DNA of 64,000 bases from Rhodobiaceae bacterium (GCA_003330885.1 CP030277.1:434001-498000), one strand, 5' to 3'; shown: positions 15,720-23,594, counted from the stretch's first letter. Made by a program: numbers and translations. Notes: generated from the sequence alone by a model not told the origin.

Positions 15720-16178
15720 ATGATCACACAACCCATCACTGCAAGAATGGCAGCGGCGAGTTTTTCATTGTTGTTATTAGCATCGCCAGCTCTGGCAAGT
15801 GAGCAAGCGACCATTGAAGGTGGCACGCAGGCCATTGCTCTGGGAGAGCGGGCAAGCTTTCCAGTGGAGGCCAGCGGCGCTGGCTCCACCGAATTCTCCG
15901 GCTGGTGCGAAGTAAAAGCAACAGGTGCAGCAAGTGTCGTATTTGACGCCCGAGACTATATTCCCTTGTCCGAACCCGCAGTTGGGGACGTGATCAACTT
16001 CCCACGCCGTGGGACCCGGCGGTTTGAAATGACAGGCACGTTTCAGAAAAGCGCAGGAAACTCCTATATCGGCTTCTACTTCTCAGGCGTTCCGGCCGCT
16101 TTTTGCTTCGGCAGTGGTGCTTGTTCCACCGTTGAGGAAGGAAGCGCTTCTGTCACGGCCAGTTGTGGTCAGTACTAA
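15720..16178 (+). CDS. Secreted protein of unknown function
   Basis: The product is 152 residues with a Sec signal peptide (MAAASFSLLLLASPALASE; cleavage near ALA-SE). The mature part is short, rich in Gly, Ser and Phe, and has at least four cysteines near its C-terminus (FCFGSGACSTVEEG, TASCGQY), which suggests a disulphide-stabilised beta fold. No family recognised. A GAGAGG stretch lies further upstream than usual, so the start could also be the internal ATG at 15747. It precedes the Cys-rich membrane-anchored protein by 48 bases and may be co-transcribed. Confidence 0.55.
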   Translation: MITQPITARMAAASFSLLLLASPALASEQATIEGGTQAIALGERASFPVEASGAGSTEFSGWCEVKATGAASVVFDARDYIPLSEPAVGDVINFPRRGTRRFEMTGTFQKSAGNSYIGFYFSGVPAAFCFGSGACSTVEEGSASVTASCGQY

Positions 16179-16226
16179 GCAGCCCATTCTGGCGGAGTTG
16201 ATGCGAAACACCGCCCAAATCAGAAT

Positions 16227-18164
16227 ATGAATATGTTCAACGACCATATGCGTCTTATGTCGGTGGCACTGGCTGCTCTTGTTGTTGTCGCAAGTGTTGT
16301 TATCGGCTGGTGGATCTGGGACGACTCAAACGGATCACCAAATTCAGCGCGTGTCATCCAACAAATCGCCTCTCCGGCAACCATCCGTCTCGATAGAGAC
16401 ATGGCACGGGTGCTTGACCTGCTGGCAGATGTTGAGCACGGCGTTGTCATTGATGGAAAGTCCTGCGAGCGCTGCGCTTACTTGGCACAGACTGTGTCAG
16501 CTTACCGTGAGCGCGCTGAGGCAACCCTTGCCGGGATACGCCAGAGTGAAGCAGCCCTCGGTCAGATCAATGACCGTGCCCCGCCGGGAACCAGAGCTAC
16601 ACTGGAAAGAGCATTGACCGCGCAGCAGAAAGCGGCCGCCAGAGCCATTGCTGGTCTCAGAAGCTACACAAATGCGATGGGTGATTGTGAGAAAGAGCGT
16701 CTTTGCCAACGCCATGACAGTATCCGGGCTGGAGAAATCCAGCCGCTGGATTGTGATCGAGACGCAAGGCCTGTGCGGGCTGCCGCTGCACGAATAGAAC
16801 AATTGTCTGAGCGGGTCGTTGCCGCAGCACGCCAGTGTCAAGCCACTGTTTGCCCTATCATGAATTGCGAACGGTCTGCGGCGTTTGCCGCAGATCTGGA
16901 GATTGCCGAAATGTCCCTTGCCGAGCTGGCGGGTGGGCGCACGGCGCTCCCGGGCATTGTGGAGGAAGCAGCGCCCACGGGCCTGGCGGTTGTTTTGGGA
17001 GGGGTTGAGCGTGCTTTGGTGCGTCTGGCGATTGACTCCGCTGAAACATCACTTGAGGCGGAAGCTTTGTCGGCACGGGCGGCAGATATGCGCAGCGGCC
17101 TTAAAGGGTGGATTGAAGAAACGGAGCTGCGAAGAGGCGTCCAGCAACATGCCTGGCGTGTTGGCGCGCTGGTGGCGGAAATCGATGTGGCCGCAGAATG
17201 GGCCCGGCAGGATAACAACCAAGAATACACCCAGGCCTACTTTGAGGCGTTATCGCGAGCCATGCTGAGTGCGGCGCGTCTCGATGCTGCCCTCGCGATT
17301 GCGGAGGCGCCCGCAGTGCCGCGCAGCACCAGCGGCCCTGTCTGTGGCGCGAACGAATTGGCGACTGCCTACCTCAAAGTGCGTCAGGCTATTGCTGCCC
17401 TCGGGTTCTGCCGCGCCAAATCAGCCTGTCCGCAGTCAGCGCGGTCAATGAGTGGGCGTCCCATCCGCTCAGCCAGCGACCGATCGATTGGCGCATTGGC
17501 TGCGGTCACAGGCGCGCTGCCGCTCACCCTTGAGCGCGCAGCAGATGCGGCTGTCCGGGCCTCTCAGCCAGTCGAGCTCAGCCTGGATCAGGCGACCTAT
17601 CGCACAGGTGAGGCAATGACCGTCTCCGCCAACACGGCGCCGTCAGCCTGTCTTATGTCGGCGGGTGCCATCGGCCTCGCGCAGGCAGGGAGTGAGCCAG
17701 GACGAGAGGAGCGCTATGCCCTTGCAGGAAATGCAGCATCGGAAATCCTGCTTGCGGCGCCGGGCGAAGCTGGTCGTTACGTCGTGCGGGTTTTCGCCTC
17801 GCCGGAACGTGGTGGACACATTCTGAGCGAACACCCGCTCAGCGTGGAACCCTTGGGCGCGAGCTGCCAGGGCTTCACTGGTCTTTGGGACACGGAGTTT
17901 GGACGTCTGCATCTTGTTGACCGCGAGGGACGCGTAACGGGCAGCTATCGGCGCAGCGAGTTTGCGCCCCGCCCAGGACTTCTAATCGCGTCGCGCGAAA
18001 GAAATGTGTTGAACGGCATATGGCTGTCGGAGCTTGGCCGCGGCGGTGCGCGTCTGCGATTGGCCGATGACGAACAGAGCTTCAAGGGGACCTGGGGTGT
18101 GAAGGTAGACCGGAATTCAGGCGGTGGGCGTTGGACGGGGCGTTGTTTGCTGGGCGCGCAATGA
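16227..18164 (+). CDS. Large membrane-anchored Cys-rich protein with beta domains (unknown function)
   Basis: The product is 645 residues. A single transmembrane anchor lies at about residues 10-31. The next 400 residues are helical and carry clustered cysteines: C80/C83, C154/C160, C176, C204/C209/C214, C373, C395/C401. A predicted beta-sandwich (about 448-541, starting LSLDQATYRTGEAMTV) is followed by a C-terminal region (547-642) with repeated G-x-W motifs (FTGLWDTEFG, GSYRRSE, NGIWLSEL, FKGTWGVK, GRWTGRC), like the Gly/Trp-rich beta repeats of small ligand-binding folds. The arrangement suggests a periplasmic scaffold or sensor. No enzyme motif is visible, and I do not recognise a named family. 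Confidence 0.6.
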   Translation: MNMFNDHMRLMSVALAALVVVASVVIGWWIWDDSNGSPNSARVIQQIASPATIRLDRDMARVLDLLADVEHGVVIDGKSCERCAYLAQTVSAYRERAEATLAGIRQSEAALGQINDRAPPGTRATLERALTAQQKAAARAIAGLRSYTNAMGDCEKERLCQRHDSIRAGEIQPLDCDRDARPVRAAAARIEQLSERVVAAARQCQATVCPIMNCERSAAFAADLEIAEMSLAELAGGRTALPGIVEEAAPTGLAVVLGGVERALVRLAIDSAETSLEAEALSARAADMRSGLKGWIEETELRRGVQQHAWRVGALVAEIDVAAEWARQDNNQEYTQAYFEALSRAMLSAARLDAALAIAEAPAVPRSTSGPVCGANELATAYLKVRQAIAALGFCRAKSACPQSARSMSGRPIRSASDRSIGALAAVTGALPLTLERAADAAVRASQPVELSLDQATYRTGEAMTVSANTAPSACLMSAGAIGLAQAGSEPGREERYALAGNAASEILLAAPGEAGRYVVRVFASPERGGHILSEHPLSVEPLGASCQGFTGLWDTEFGRLHLVDREGRVTGSYRRSEFAPRPGLLIASRERNVLNGIWLSELGRGGARLRLADDEQSFKGTWGVKVDRNSGGGRWTGRCLLGAQ

Positions 18165-18416
18165 TTGCATCCTCAGGAGAACGGCAAGGCGAGACTCCAG
18201 CGCAGCGGTTCGAAGAGGACGGGATGCCCATGGAGCTGTTCGCTGCAACTTGAGGTCAACCCTAAGCTGTCTTTTCGTGCGTGCAATACGGCCTGCCAGG
18301 TCCCCACTGGTGTCAAAACATTGGGCAGATCTCGGCGCGCCGGCTCGCACCAGCCGCCGATAGGCTCTGCGCCCATCGCGCGTAAGTTCATCCAGAATGG
18401 CGTCTGTCTGATCCAT
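18117..18416 (-). CDS. Small basic helical protein (uncertain)
   Basis: An open frame of 99 residues reads leftward from ATG 18416, rich in Arg and Ala, with likely helices (TDAILDELTRDGRRAYRRLVRA, ESRLAVLLRMQSLRA). It overlaps the last 48 bases of the convergent 645-residue gene and lies 60 bases after the XRE regulator gene on the same strand. A palindrome sits in its ribosome-site region. Codon choice looks compatible with coding, but the overlap and lack of a family make it uncertain; it could be spurious. Confidence 0.35.
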   Translation of the reverse strand: MDQTDAILDELTRDGRRAYRRLVRAGAPRSAQCFDTSGDLAGRIARTKRQLRVDLKLQRTAPWASRPLRTAALESRLAVLLRMQSLRAQQTTPRPTPTA

Positions 18417-18417
18417 C

Positions 18418-18432
18418 CTGTCAGCATGACAG
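18418..18432. promoter_or_regulatory. Small palindrome upstream of the basic protein gene
   Basis: CTGTCA-GCA-TGACAG is a perfect inverted repeat with a 3-base spacer, just before the start codon of the small leftward gene. Fifteen to forty bases further upstream two AACTTAC copies flank TTACGTAA. This may be a binding site of the adjacent XRE regulator, whose own promoter has a different palindrome; the link is weak. Confidence 0.3.
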
Positions 18433-18479
18433 CTTGGAATCCGGACGAGGATAACTTACGGATTACGTAAACTTACTCC

Positions 18480-19052
18480 TCAAAAATACATAACCGACAT
18501 GACAATAGGTGCGCACCAGGTGAGCTGGCTGACATATTTGGTTTCAATGCCAGGCTCAAGAGGCACCAGGCCGAAGCGTGCCCCATTTTTGGGGCTTTGA
18601 ATGAGGCGCCGCAGAAAAATTTTGCCGCCACGCAATCCTACAAGACAATCCTGATCAAACGCCTGTTTGAAGTCATCACCTGACAACCGATCAGCGATGA
18701 GAAGGGCCCCTTCATTGTAGCGTCCAATGTCTTGCTTGATTTGAACCGCTACGGGAAAGGTCGCAGGAACATGAAGCAGAAAGCCCGCTTCTATGGCTCT
18801 TTTGGGAGCGGTAACGGCGCCGCTTGAGCTTAGTTCTCCGAGCATCTCAATGCGCTCTGGCGAGGGCGCATCTAGCAGATCCGTCAGCTGGACCTGAAAG
18901 ATTTTCGCAAGCGGTGCCAACCAGTCGACAGAGATTTTGATCCCGTCAGTTTCCAGTCTGGAAACAGTGGCAGCCGTTGTCCCCAGGCGCTTTGCCAGAT
19001 CGGTCTGTGTCAGGCCCATTTGACGACGGTAATATCGAATTCGATTTTTCAC
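18480..19052 (-). CDS. XRE-family regulator with S24/LexA-like C-terminal region
   Basis: The product is about 190 residues from GTG 19052, which gives the standard start (KNRIRYYRRQMGLTQ); the frame opens further upstream but that would run into the operator. A Cro/C1 helix-turn-helix lies at residues 1-62 with TQTDLAKRLGTTAATVSRLETDG. The C-terminal part (GALLIADRLSGDDF, GGKIFLRRLIQS, FGLVPLEPG) resembles the dimerisation fold of S24/LexA-type repressors, although the catalytic Ser/Lys pair is not obvious. A perfect palindrome lies in the divergent promoter region shared with the DnaA-domain gene, so it probably autoregulates and may control that neighbour. Confidence 0.75.
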   Translation of the reverse strand: MKNRIRYYRRQMGLTQTDLAKRLGTTAATVSRLETDGIKISVDWLAPLAKIFQVQLTDLLDAPSPERIEMLGELSSSGAVTAPKRAIEAGFLLHVPATFPVAVQIKQDIGRYNEGALLIADRLSGDDFKQAFDQDCLVGLRGGKIFLRRLIQSPKNGARFGLVPLEPGIETKYVSQLTWCAPIVMSVMYF

Positions 19053-19108
19053 AGGCTTTCTCTCATTTGCATTTCGCGCAGATAGCTTACGCCTGCCCTC
19101 CAAAAATA

Positions 19109-19125
19109 TTTGCGTAAAACGCAAA
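19109..19125. promoter_or_regulatory. Operator palindrome in the XRE/DnaA-domain divergent region
   Basis: TTTGCGT-AAA-ACGCAAA is a perfect 7-base inverted repeat with a 3-base spacer. It lies 57-73 bases before the XRE regulator start and about 100 bases before the divergent DnaA-domain gene. The length and symmetry match a dimeric Cro/C1 operator, so autoregulation is likely. Confidence 0.6.
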
Positions 19126-19222
19126 ATTTACCCCCGGGGTTTACAGACGGCCTTATATGTAAGGGCACGGTCAACGAGATCGAAACACAATCGTCTGATA
19201 ACCAGGTGGGAGGCGCAATGAG

Positions 19223-19657
19223 ATGCAAGAAATGTCCTCAAATGTTTCACTGAATCACACGGAAGAACTATCACGCTACGGCATTTTGACCACGAAGGCT
19301 GCCGCCAAACGGGCGGCCATATGGGCGCACCAGGCAGCCGACGTCCGACTGACCTGTGAAGTGGTTGCGAGAGTTTACAACATTTTGCCCGAAGCGCTCT
19401 GCGCAAGCACTCGTGGGGAAGCCCATGTCGCACAAGCCCGGCAGATTGCCATGTATCTCGCTCACATCACCTTTGGTCTCTCGTTGGGGGCTGTGGGCCG
19501 ACATTTCGGACGCGACAGAACAACGGCGGCATACGCCTGTGAGCGGGTTGAGGACCGGAGGGATGATCTTCGCCTTGATTTGATGCTGGACCGGCTGGAA
19601 AGAGCGCTTTCCATCCTGTCCGCCGCCCGCTCAGGGCTCGCATCGAAAATCCAGTAG
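19223..19657 (+). CDS. DnaA C-terminal (Bac_DnaA_C) domain protein
   Basis: The product is 144 residues. The C-terminal two thirds carry the DnaA domain IV helix-turn-helix: ARQIAMYLAHITFGLSLGAVGRHFGRDRTTAAYACERVED, the fold that reads DnaA boxes. The AAA+ ATPase and oligomerisation domains are absent. Such short proteins could bind origin-like sites and influence initiation or transcription. GGGAGG stands ahead of the start. It is 11 bases before the DUF6456 gene, a pairing seen in alphaproteobacteria, and is co-oriented with it, so they are probably one operon. Confidence 0.8.
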   Translation: MQEMSSNVSLNHTEELSRYGILTTKAAAKRAAIWAHQAADVRLTCEVVARVYNILPEALCASTRGEAHVAQARQIAMYLAHITFGLSLGAVGRHFGRDRTTAAYACERVEDRRDDLRLDLMLDRLERALSILSAARSGLASKIQ

Positions 19658-19668
19658 GAGGCCTGAAC

Positions 19669-20550
19669 ATGACAATTGCAGCAGGTGTGTTGCGTCGTGA
19701 GGGATTACGGGTGTTTCGACGTCTCCGAGAACGGGAGCATTTCCTCCAGAAAACGGCGGCGGACCCGGAAACAGCAGGTCTGTTTGGTCCCCGGAATCAA
19801 TGGAAAAAGCCGGTAATGAAGCTCAAAACTGAAGTGGTGCTGGCGTTACATCATGCAGATCTGCTCACCGCGAACCCGGAGGTAGAGCCCCATTGCGCGC
19901 CGGGTGGGGACGGACCTGTCTATAGGCTGTCGGAGGCAGGGCATGCCTGGTGGCGTCGGCAGATGGCGGGCGCTGAACCGTTTCAGGCACAACACCAGCT
20001 GATGGGAGAGGCAATGATCGACGAGCCGGACCGCGGGTTGGTGCGCCGGGACGTAAACCAGGGAGAATCACCGTTGGGATGGTTGCGCCGGCGGCAGGGA
20101 AGAAACGGAAGCGCCTACCTTACAGAGGCGGAGGTGGCGGCAGGCGAACAGCTTCGCCGTGATTATACGTTTGCCCAACTTGATGCCCGGACGACCCTGA
20201 ATTGGGAGGGCATGTTGGCGCATGTCGATCGCTCATCGACGGGCGCGGCGGGTCCGGGAGACCTGACGGCTCATGCGTTAGACGCGCGCAATAGAGTAGA
20301 GCGCGCTCTGGCGGAGGTCGGGCCGGGGCTTGCCGATATTGTGGTGGAAACCTGCTGCCATCTGCACGGCTTGGAACAATCAGAACGGACTCTTGGATGG
20401 CCGCAACGCTCTGCGAAACTCGTCCTCAAGATTGCCCTGACAAGACTGGCGTATCACTACAAGTTAGTGGGCGGGCCGGACGCCCGTCATGGGTCCTACG
20501 TTTGGCAAGCCAGCAAAGAGGCGCCGCCCAGTGCGGATCAGTCCGTGTGA
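19669..20550 (+). CDS. DUF6456 domain protein
   Basis: The product is 293 residues with an AGGAGG site. The C-terminal half carries the DUF6456 landmarks SPLGWLRRR, EVAAGEQLRRDYTFAQL, LDARNRVERALAEVGPGLADI and CCHLHGLEQSERTLGWPQRSAKLVLKIALTRLA. The N-terminal 90 residues are basic and helical. Its pairing with a DnaA-domain protein and the conserved alphaproteobacterial distribution suggest a nucleoid or replication-linked role, but the function is not established. Its 3' end overlaps the convergent sufE gene by 13 bases. Confidence 0.75.
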   Translation: MTIAAGVLRREGLRVFRRLREREHFLQKTAADPETAGLFGPRNQWKKPVMKLKTEVVLALHHADLLTANPEVEPHCAPGGDGPVYRLSEAGHAWWRRQMAGAEPFQAQHQLMGEAMIDEPDRGLVRRDVNQGESPLGWLRRRQGRNGSAYLTEAEVAAGEQLRRDYTFAQLDARTTLNWEGMLAHVDRSSTGAAGPGDLTAHALDARNRVERALAEVGPGLADIVVETCCHLHGLEQSERTLGWPQRSAKLVLKIALTRLAYHYKLVGGPDARHGSYVWQASKEAPPSADQSV

Positions 20551-20963
20551 GCGCCTGCAAGCTGCCGAGCTGCATCCTCTCGAACACGAGACACCATGGC
20601 ATGAAGACCATTTGAGCGCTGCGGGCTCAAATGCTCATCTAGGCCCAATTGTTCAAAGATGGATTTTGCATCAACCGCCAGAATGTCAGCAGGTGTTTGG
20701 TCGGCATACATGGCCAGCAGGATGGCGATCAGACCTTTGACGATGAGCGCATCGCTATCACCCCGGAACGACAGGTGGGCACCTTCATCATCGCTTTCAC
20801 AAACGAGCCAGACCTGGCTCACACATCCCTGGACCTTTGTCTCGGCGCTATGCTCAGCATCGGACAAAGGGGCGAGCCCTTTCCCGAGCTCGATCACATA
20901 TTTGTATCGATCTTCCCAGTCATCGAGATAGCTGAAATCGTCGATCAGATCCTGAATGGCCAT
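20538..20963 (-). CDS. sufE: SufE-family cysteine desulfuration protein
   Basis: The product is about 141 residues from ATG 20963 with AGAAGGA ahead. It has the SufE fold and the conserved sulfur-acceptor cysteine (Cys47) in VQGCVSQVW, plus DSDALIVKGLIAILLAMYADQTPADIL. SufE takes sulfur from the desulfurase SufS and passes it to the SufBCD scaffold for iron-sulfur cluster assembly. Neither SufS nor SufBCD lies in the window. It is preceded by a strong leftward terminator, so it has its own promoter. Confidence 0.9.
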   Translation of the reverse strand: MAIQDLIDDFSYLDDWEDRYKYVIELGKGLAPLSDAEHSAETKVQGCVSQVWLVCESDDEGAHLSFRGDSDALIVKGLIAILLAMYADQTPADILAVDAKSIFEQLGLDEHLSPQRSNGLHAMVSRVREDAARQLAGAHTD

Positions 20964-21055
20964 GCCGGTCCTTCTAAGCGCTCCGCGTTGAGGCGAACTC
21001 ATGAGATAGCCCTAGGAACAGCCGCCTGCAAGGCGTGAAATGGCAAACTGAAGGC

Positions 21056-21116
21056 AAAAAAAGGGGCGCACAGAAAACCGGTTAAAGGGCACGGGAAACC
21101 GGAATTCTGTGCGCCC
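21056..21116 (-). terminator. Strong leftward terminator between the DUF5330 gene and sufE
   Basis: On the minus strand a 12-base perfect stem (bases 21064-21075 pair with 21105-21116) surrounds a 2x2 internal loop and a second 6-base stem (CCGGTT/AACCGG), followed by seven T. This stops transcription coming from the DUF5330 gene before it reaches sufE. Confidence 0.8.
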
Positions 21117-21119
21117 GAA

Positions 21120-21173
21120 GGACGGGGGCTACCGTCCGAGGGGAGAGTGCTGAGGCGGGTGAAACCTCAGCGC
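21120..21173. other. Two further stem-loops beside the terminator
   Basis: GGACGG/CCGTCC (21120-21125 with 21132-21137) and a 9-base stem GTGCTGAGG/CCTCAGCGC (21147-21155 with 21165-21173, one wobble pair) follow the terminator hairpin. With it they make three consecutive stems in about 110 bases. On the minus strand they form the 3' trailer of the DUF5330 transcript; a structured or processed small RNA is possible but unproven. Confidence 0.45.
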
Positions 21174-21180
21174 TCGAGGC

Positions 21181-21573
21181 TCAAGCTCCGCGCACGACCT
21201 CAACGCTGGGTGAAGGCGTCTCAGATGGTCGTGCGCGTGGCTGGTGAGCCGGGGTATTCGAATTTTGCTGGGTTGCGACCCAATCTAGCGCAAGTGCGCC
21301 GTAATGTTTGACTTGGGCCTGGACATGGACAGCGATTGTCCATCCGGTCTCGCAAGTTTGGGGATTTCGGTCGCAAAAGCTGAGGACATCATCAGCAGAT
21401 GCCATGGCAGCGCCAGCAACATCAGTGAGATTGAGCTGCTCCTCGACTCTCTCATCGCTGAAAGAGGCGGCCATCGGCGCTCCTGTGATCCCACTATCAG
21501 AGGGTACGGAGTCCGGACTTGGCAGCAACAGAGCCACCACGGTGACCCAGAAGGCAATTCTTACCAGAAACAT
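21181..21573 (-). CDS. DUF5330-type exported protein
   Basis: The product is 130 residues with an N-terminal hydrophobic segment (MFLVRIAFWVTVVALLLP) that is a signal anchor or signal peptide. The central part holds the family signature SFCDRNPQTCETGWTIA, whose two cysteines are spaced for a disulphide; a Pro/Ser-rich tail follows. This alphaproteobacterial family is of unknown function and probably periplasmic. It is followed by the hairpin cluster and terminator described above. Confidence 0.65.
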   Translation of the reverse strand: MFLVRIAFWVTVVALLLPSPDSVPSDSGITGAPMAASFSDERVEEQLNLTDVAGAAMASADDVLSFCDRNPQTCETGWTIAVHVQAQVKHYGALALDWVATQQNSNTPAHQPRARPSETPSPSVEVVRGA

Positions 21574-21660
21574 TGTATCGGCCCTTTACTTGGCCGGGCA
21601 GGGAACCTCTAAACGCGAGAGAACCTGTATGTCCGGCCTTAACTTGCACGAACCATAGCC

Positions 21661-21860
21661 CCCCAAACACTGAATAGAATTTAAATACATAAGTAAAATT
21701 GAATATATATCGCTGAAATACCGCTTCGTTGAAGTATATAACTTATCAGTGATTTATAAAATTGGGGAAAATTTATAAATACTGTATTCTATATTTATTC
21801 GAACTGGTCGAAAATTTACCTCAAATTGTCGCCGTCCGCTATGGCCGAAAGATGGACACA
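21661..21860. other. AT-rich intergenic stretch without a gene
   Basis: The 334 bases between the DUF5330 start and the next gene's stop (21574-21907) hold no frame I support. From about 21661 to 21820 the sequence is strikingly AT-rich compared with its surroundings, with many TATA and ATATAT runs and one long inverted repeat. It could be a promoter for DUF5330, a silencer-bound (MucR-type) region or remnant foreign DNA; none is provable here. Confidence 0.5.
21752..21780. repeat. Inverted repeat inside the AT-rich stretch
   Basis: ATTTATAAA and TTTATAAAT form perfect 9-base arms around an 11-base spacer that includes GGGG. It is probably a protein-binding site or DNA-bending element rather than a terminator, because it lacks GC pairs. 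Confidence 0.4.
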
Positions 21861-21890
21861 AAAAAACCGGCAGGTTTCTGCCGGTTTTTT
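21861..21890. terminator. Bidirectional terminator near the end of the exported-protein gene
   Basis: AAAAAACCGGCAG-GTTT-CTGCCGGTTTTTT is a perfect 13-base palindrome with a 4-base loop, A-rich on one side and T-rich on the other. It can stop transcription in both directions; it serves the leftward gene that ends at 21908. Confidence 0.85.
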
Positions 21891-21907
21891 GTAGGGTTCG
21901 TTAGAGA

Positions 21908-22888
21908 TTATCGGTCTGCGGCTGGCAGGACTTTCTCCCAGCAGGCGCGAACATCTTCGATCGCATGGGTCGCTGTGCACCAGGCTTCCTCGGAGGGGAA
22001 GTGGGCCGCTGCAACACATTGATTGAGGTTGAGCTTTGCCCAGTTCAGGCAGCTCGTGGTCCGGCGGTCCGCTGGCGCCATTTCCGCCGTAGACACATCT
22101 GTTTCGAGCGACGTTGCGATGACATGCAACGCCCCATAAGCAAGCACCCGCTCCATTAACGGCGAGGCATAGGCGTGGGCAGGGCTGATCGGTGAGAAGT
22201 TCTGCAATGTCTCGGTGATTTGCGTCGCCAGGCTGTCGCCAGCTCCTGCATCTGCGAAGTCAACTGGAGCCGTAGTTTCCGGGCGATCAATCATGCCCCA
22301 GCGTTTGGTCTGAAACTCCTGGGCAGTCGACAGGAAACGACCTTTCAAGACCGTCATTCGGTAATTGTCATTGGCGACACGCTCCAGGACAGCGGCGACG
22401 GCGGCATCAGCGCCGTGAATATTGCGGGCATAACTGCCTCGGCCTGACAGCTGCTGCATCACCGAAATCGCGCCATCTCGAGCGAGCGCCAGACGCACGC
22501 CTTCCCGGAACTCCGGATTTTCTGCTGCAATCAGGCCGCGATGGGCGAGCCAGGATTGAGCAACCATTTGCGGCTCGCTAAAGCGCAGGCCATCCAGCAG
22601 GCGACGCACTTCACGCGGCGTAGCAAGCTGGCTTTTGAAGGCTTCGTCTACTGCAGTGTTAAAAGCAACATAAGGCTGTGCAACGGCATGGACACCGGTG
22701 AGCGGAACTTCACCTGGTTGAATGGGCCGTATTTGGGGAAGATAAAAAGCAGGAGACGCTTGCGCTTCTGTAAGTGCCGCGACCGCTGTCTCTTCAGCCT
22801 GTCCAGCAGTCATGCCAGCCATCACAAGGGCAATGCCGCCTGCGAGAACGCTCATCCGTTTTGAAAAGCCCAAACCCATTCTACTCAT
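21908..22888 (-). CDS. Exported protein of unknown function
   Basis: The product is about 326 residues from ATG 22888, with GAGGAGCGG ahead. A Sec signal peptide (KRMSVLAGGIALVMAGMTAGQAEE) leads to a mostly helical protein. The C-terminal 60 residues carry a Cys-rich signature (CLNWAKLNLNQCVAAAHFPSEEAWCTATHAIEDVRACW) that I know from several alphaproteobacterial secreted proteins of unknown role. The middle part has repeated helical stretches but no recognised enzyme motif. The product is probably periplasmic. A bidirectional terminator follows it. Confidence 0.6.
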   Translation of the reverse strand: MSRMGLGFSKRMSVLAGGIALVMAGMTAGQAEETAVAALTEAQASPAFYLPQIRPIQPGEVPLTGVHAVAQPYVAFNTAVDEAFKSQLATPREVRRLLDGLRFSEPQMVAQSWLAHRGLIAAENPEFREGVRLALARDGAISVMQQLSGRGSYARNIHGADAAVAAVLERVANDNYRMTVLKGRFLSTAQEFQTKRWGMIDRPETTAPVDFADAGAGDSLATQITETLQNFSPISPAHAYASPLMERVLAYGALHVIATSLETDVSTAEMAPADRRTTSCLNWAKLNLNQCVAAAHFPSEEAWCTATHAIEDVRACWEKVLPAADR

Positions 22889-23252
22889 ACCGCAACCGCT
22901 CCTCGCCCTGTGACGCACTGGCGTCCTTGGGTCTTGTTAATCAGGCGCTTTCGTTAACAGGTTGGATGACCACCCGCCCAACACTGTCTCGAACATCTTG
23001 TTGAAGAAGGGGAGTGTAGGAGTCTGCGCGCGTCTGCGCAATCGCTTCGGGGCCCAAAAACCCGTGAGTTTTGAGCGACTTGATTAATTCCTTTGCTTAA
23101 AATCGAACCCGATGGTCAGGTCACCGACAAGGATCGGCAGCTTCCCGCCATTTTGCGATTGGCCCGCGTCAGGTTAAGCAATGCAGCGTGTTTTTGGCCC
23201 GAGCCGGCCTCTTTGAATTTAGGCTTAACCGGCAGGCGATGAAGAGGGACGA
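22889..23252. other. Intergenic region (364 bases) between divergent genes
   Basis: This gap separates the leftward exported-protein gene and the rightward DUF1491 gene. Beyond the ribosome site of the left gene, a few short runs of G or A and the expected divergent promoters, I see no open frame, repeat or RNA gene I can support. Confidence 0.5.
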
Positions 23253-23594
23253 ATGAACCTAAAAGCGGACATCTGGGTAAAGGCGCTGATCCGCCGCGCG
23301 GGCGTGGCAAATGTCCCCGCAATGGTCGTACGGCGGGGGAATAGTGAAGCCGGGACGATCTATGTGAAAGTCGCGCGTCTGGATGGGACGGCGGATGTTT
23401 ACGGGCCAACATGGGGGGAGGATGGCAGCCGTATCTGGATGCACTCCGTCGGTGAGGGGGCAGTACCTGAGGCAGATGCGGACGCCTACCTTGCCCGTCA
23501 GGAGAAGTTCGACCCTGACTTTTGGATCGTTGAAATTGAAGATCGGCAGGGCCGCCATTTCCTCACCGAACCAGTGAAGGGCGACCCGCAATAG
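23253..23594 (+). CDS. DUF1491 family protein
   Basis: The product is 113 residues with a GAGGGA ribosome site. It is a small alpha/beta protein with the family landmarks DIWVKALIRRAG, GTIYVKVARLDG, RIWMHSV and DPDFWIVEIEDRQGRHFL. It is conserved in alphaproteobacteria without an assigned function. It stands alone ahead of a low-G+C gene. Confidence 0.75.
   Translation: MNLKADIWVKALIRRAGVANVPAMVVRRGNSEAGTIYVKVARLDGTADVYGPTWGEDGSRIWMHSVGEGAVPEADADAYLARQEKFDPDFWIVEIEDRQGRHFLTEPVKGDPQ

Noticed and set aside
21752-21780. Plasmid or chromosome origin in the AT-rich stretch
   Set aside because: There are no iterons, DnaA boxes or replication genes beside it; AT-richness and one inverted repeat are not enough.
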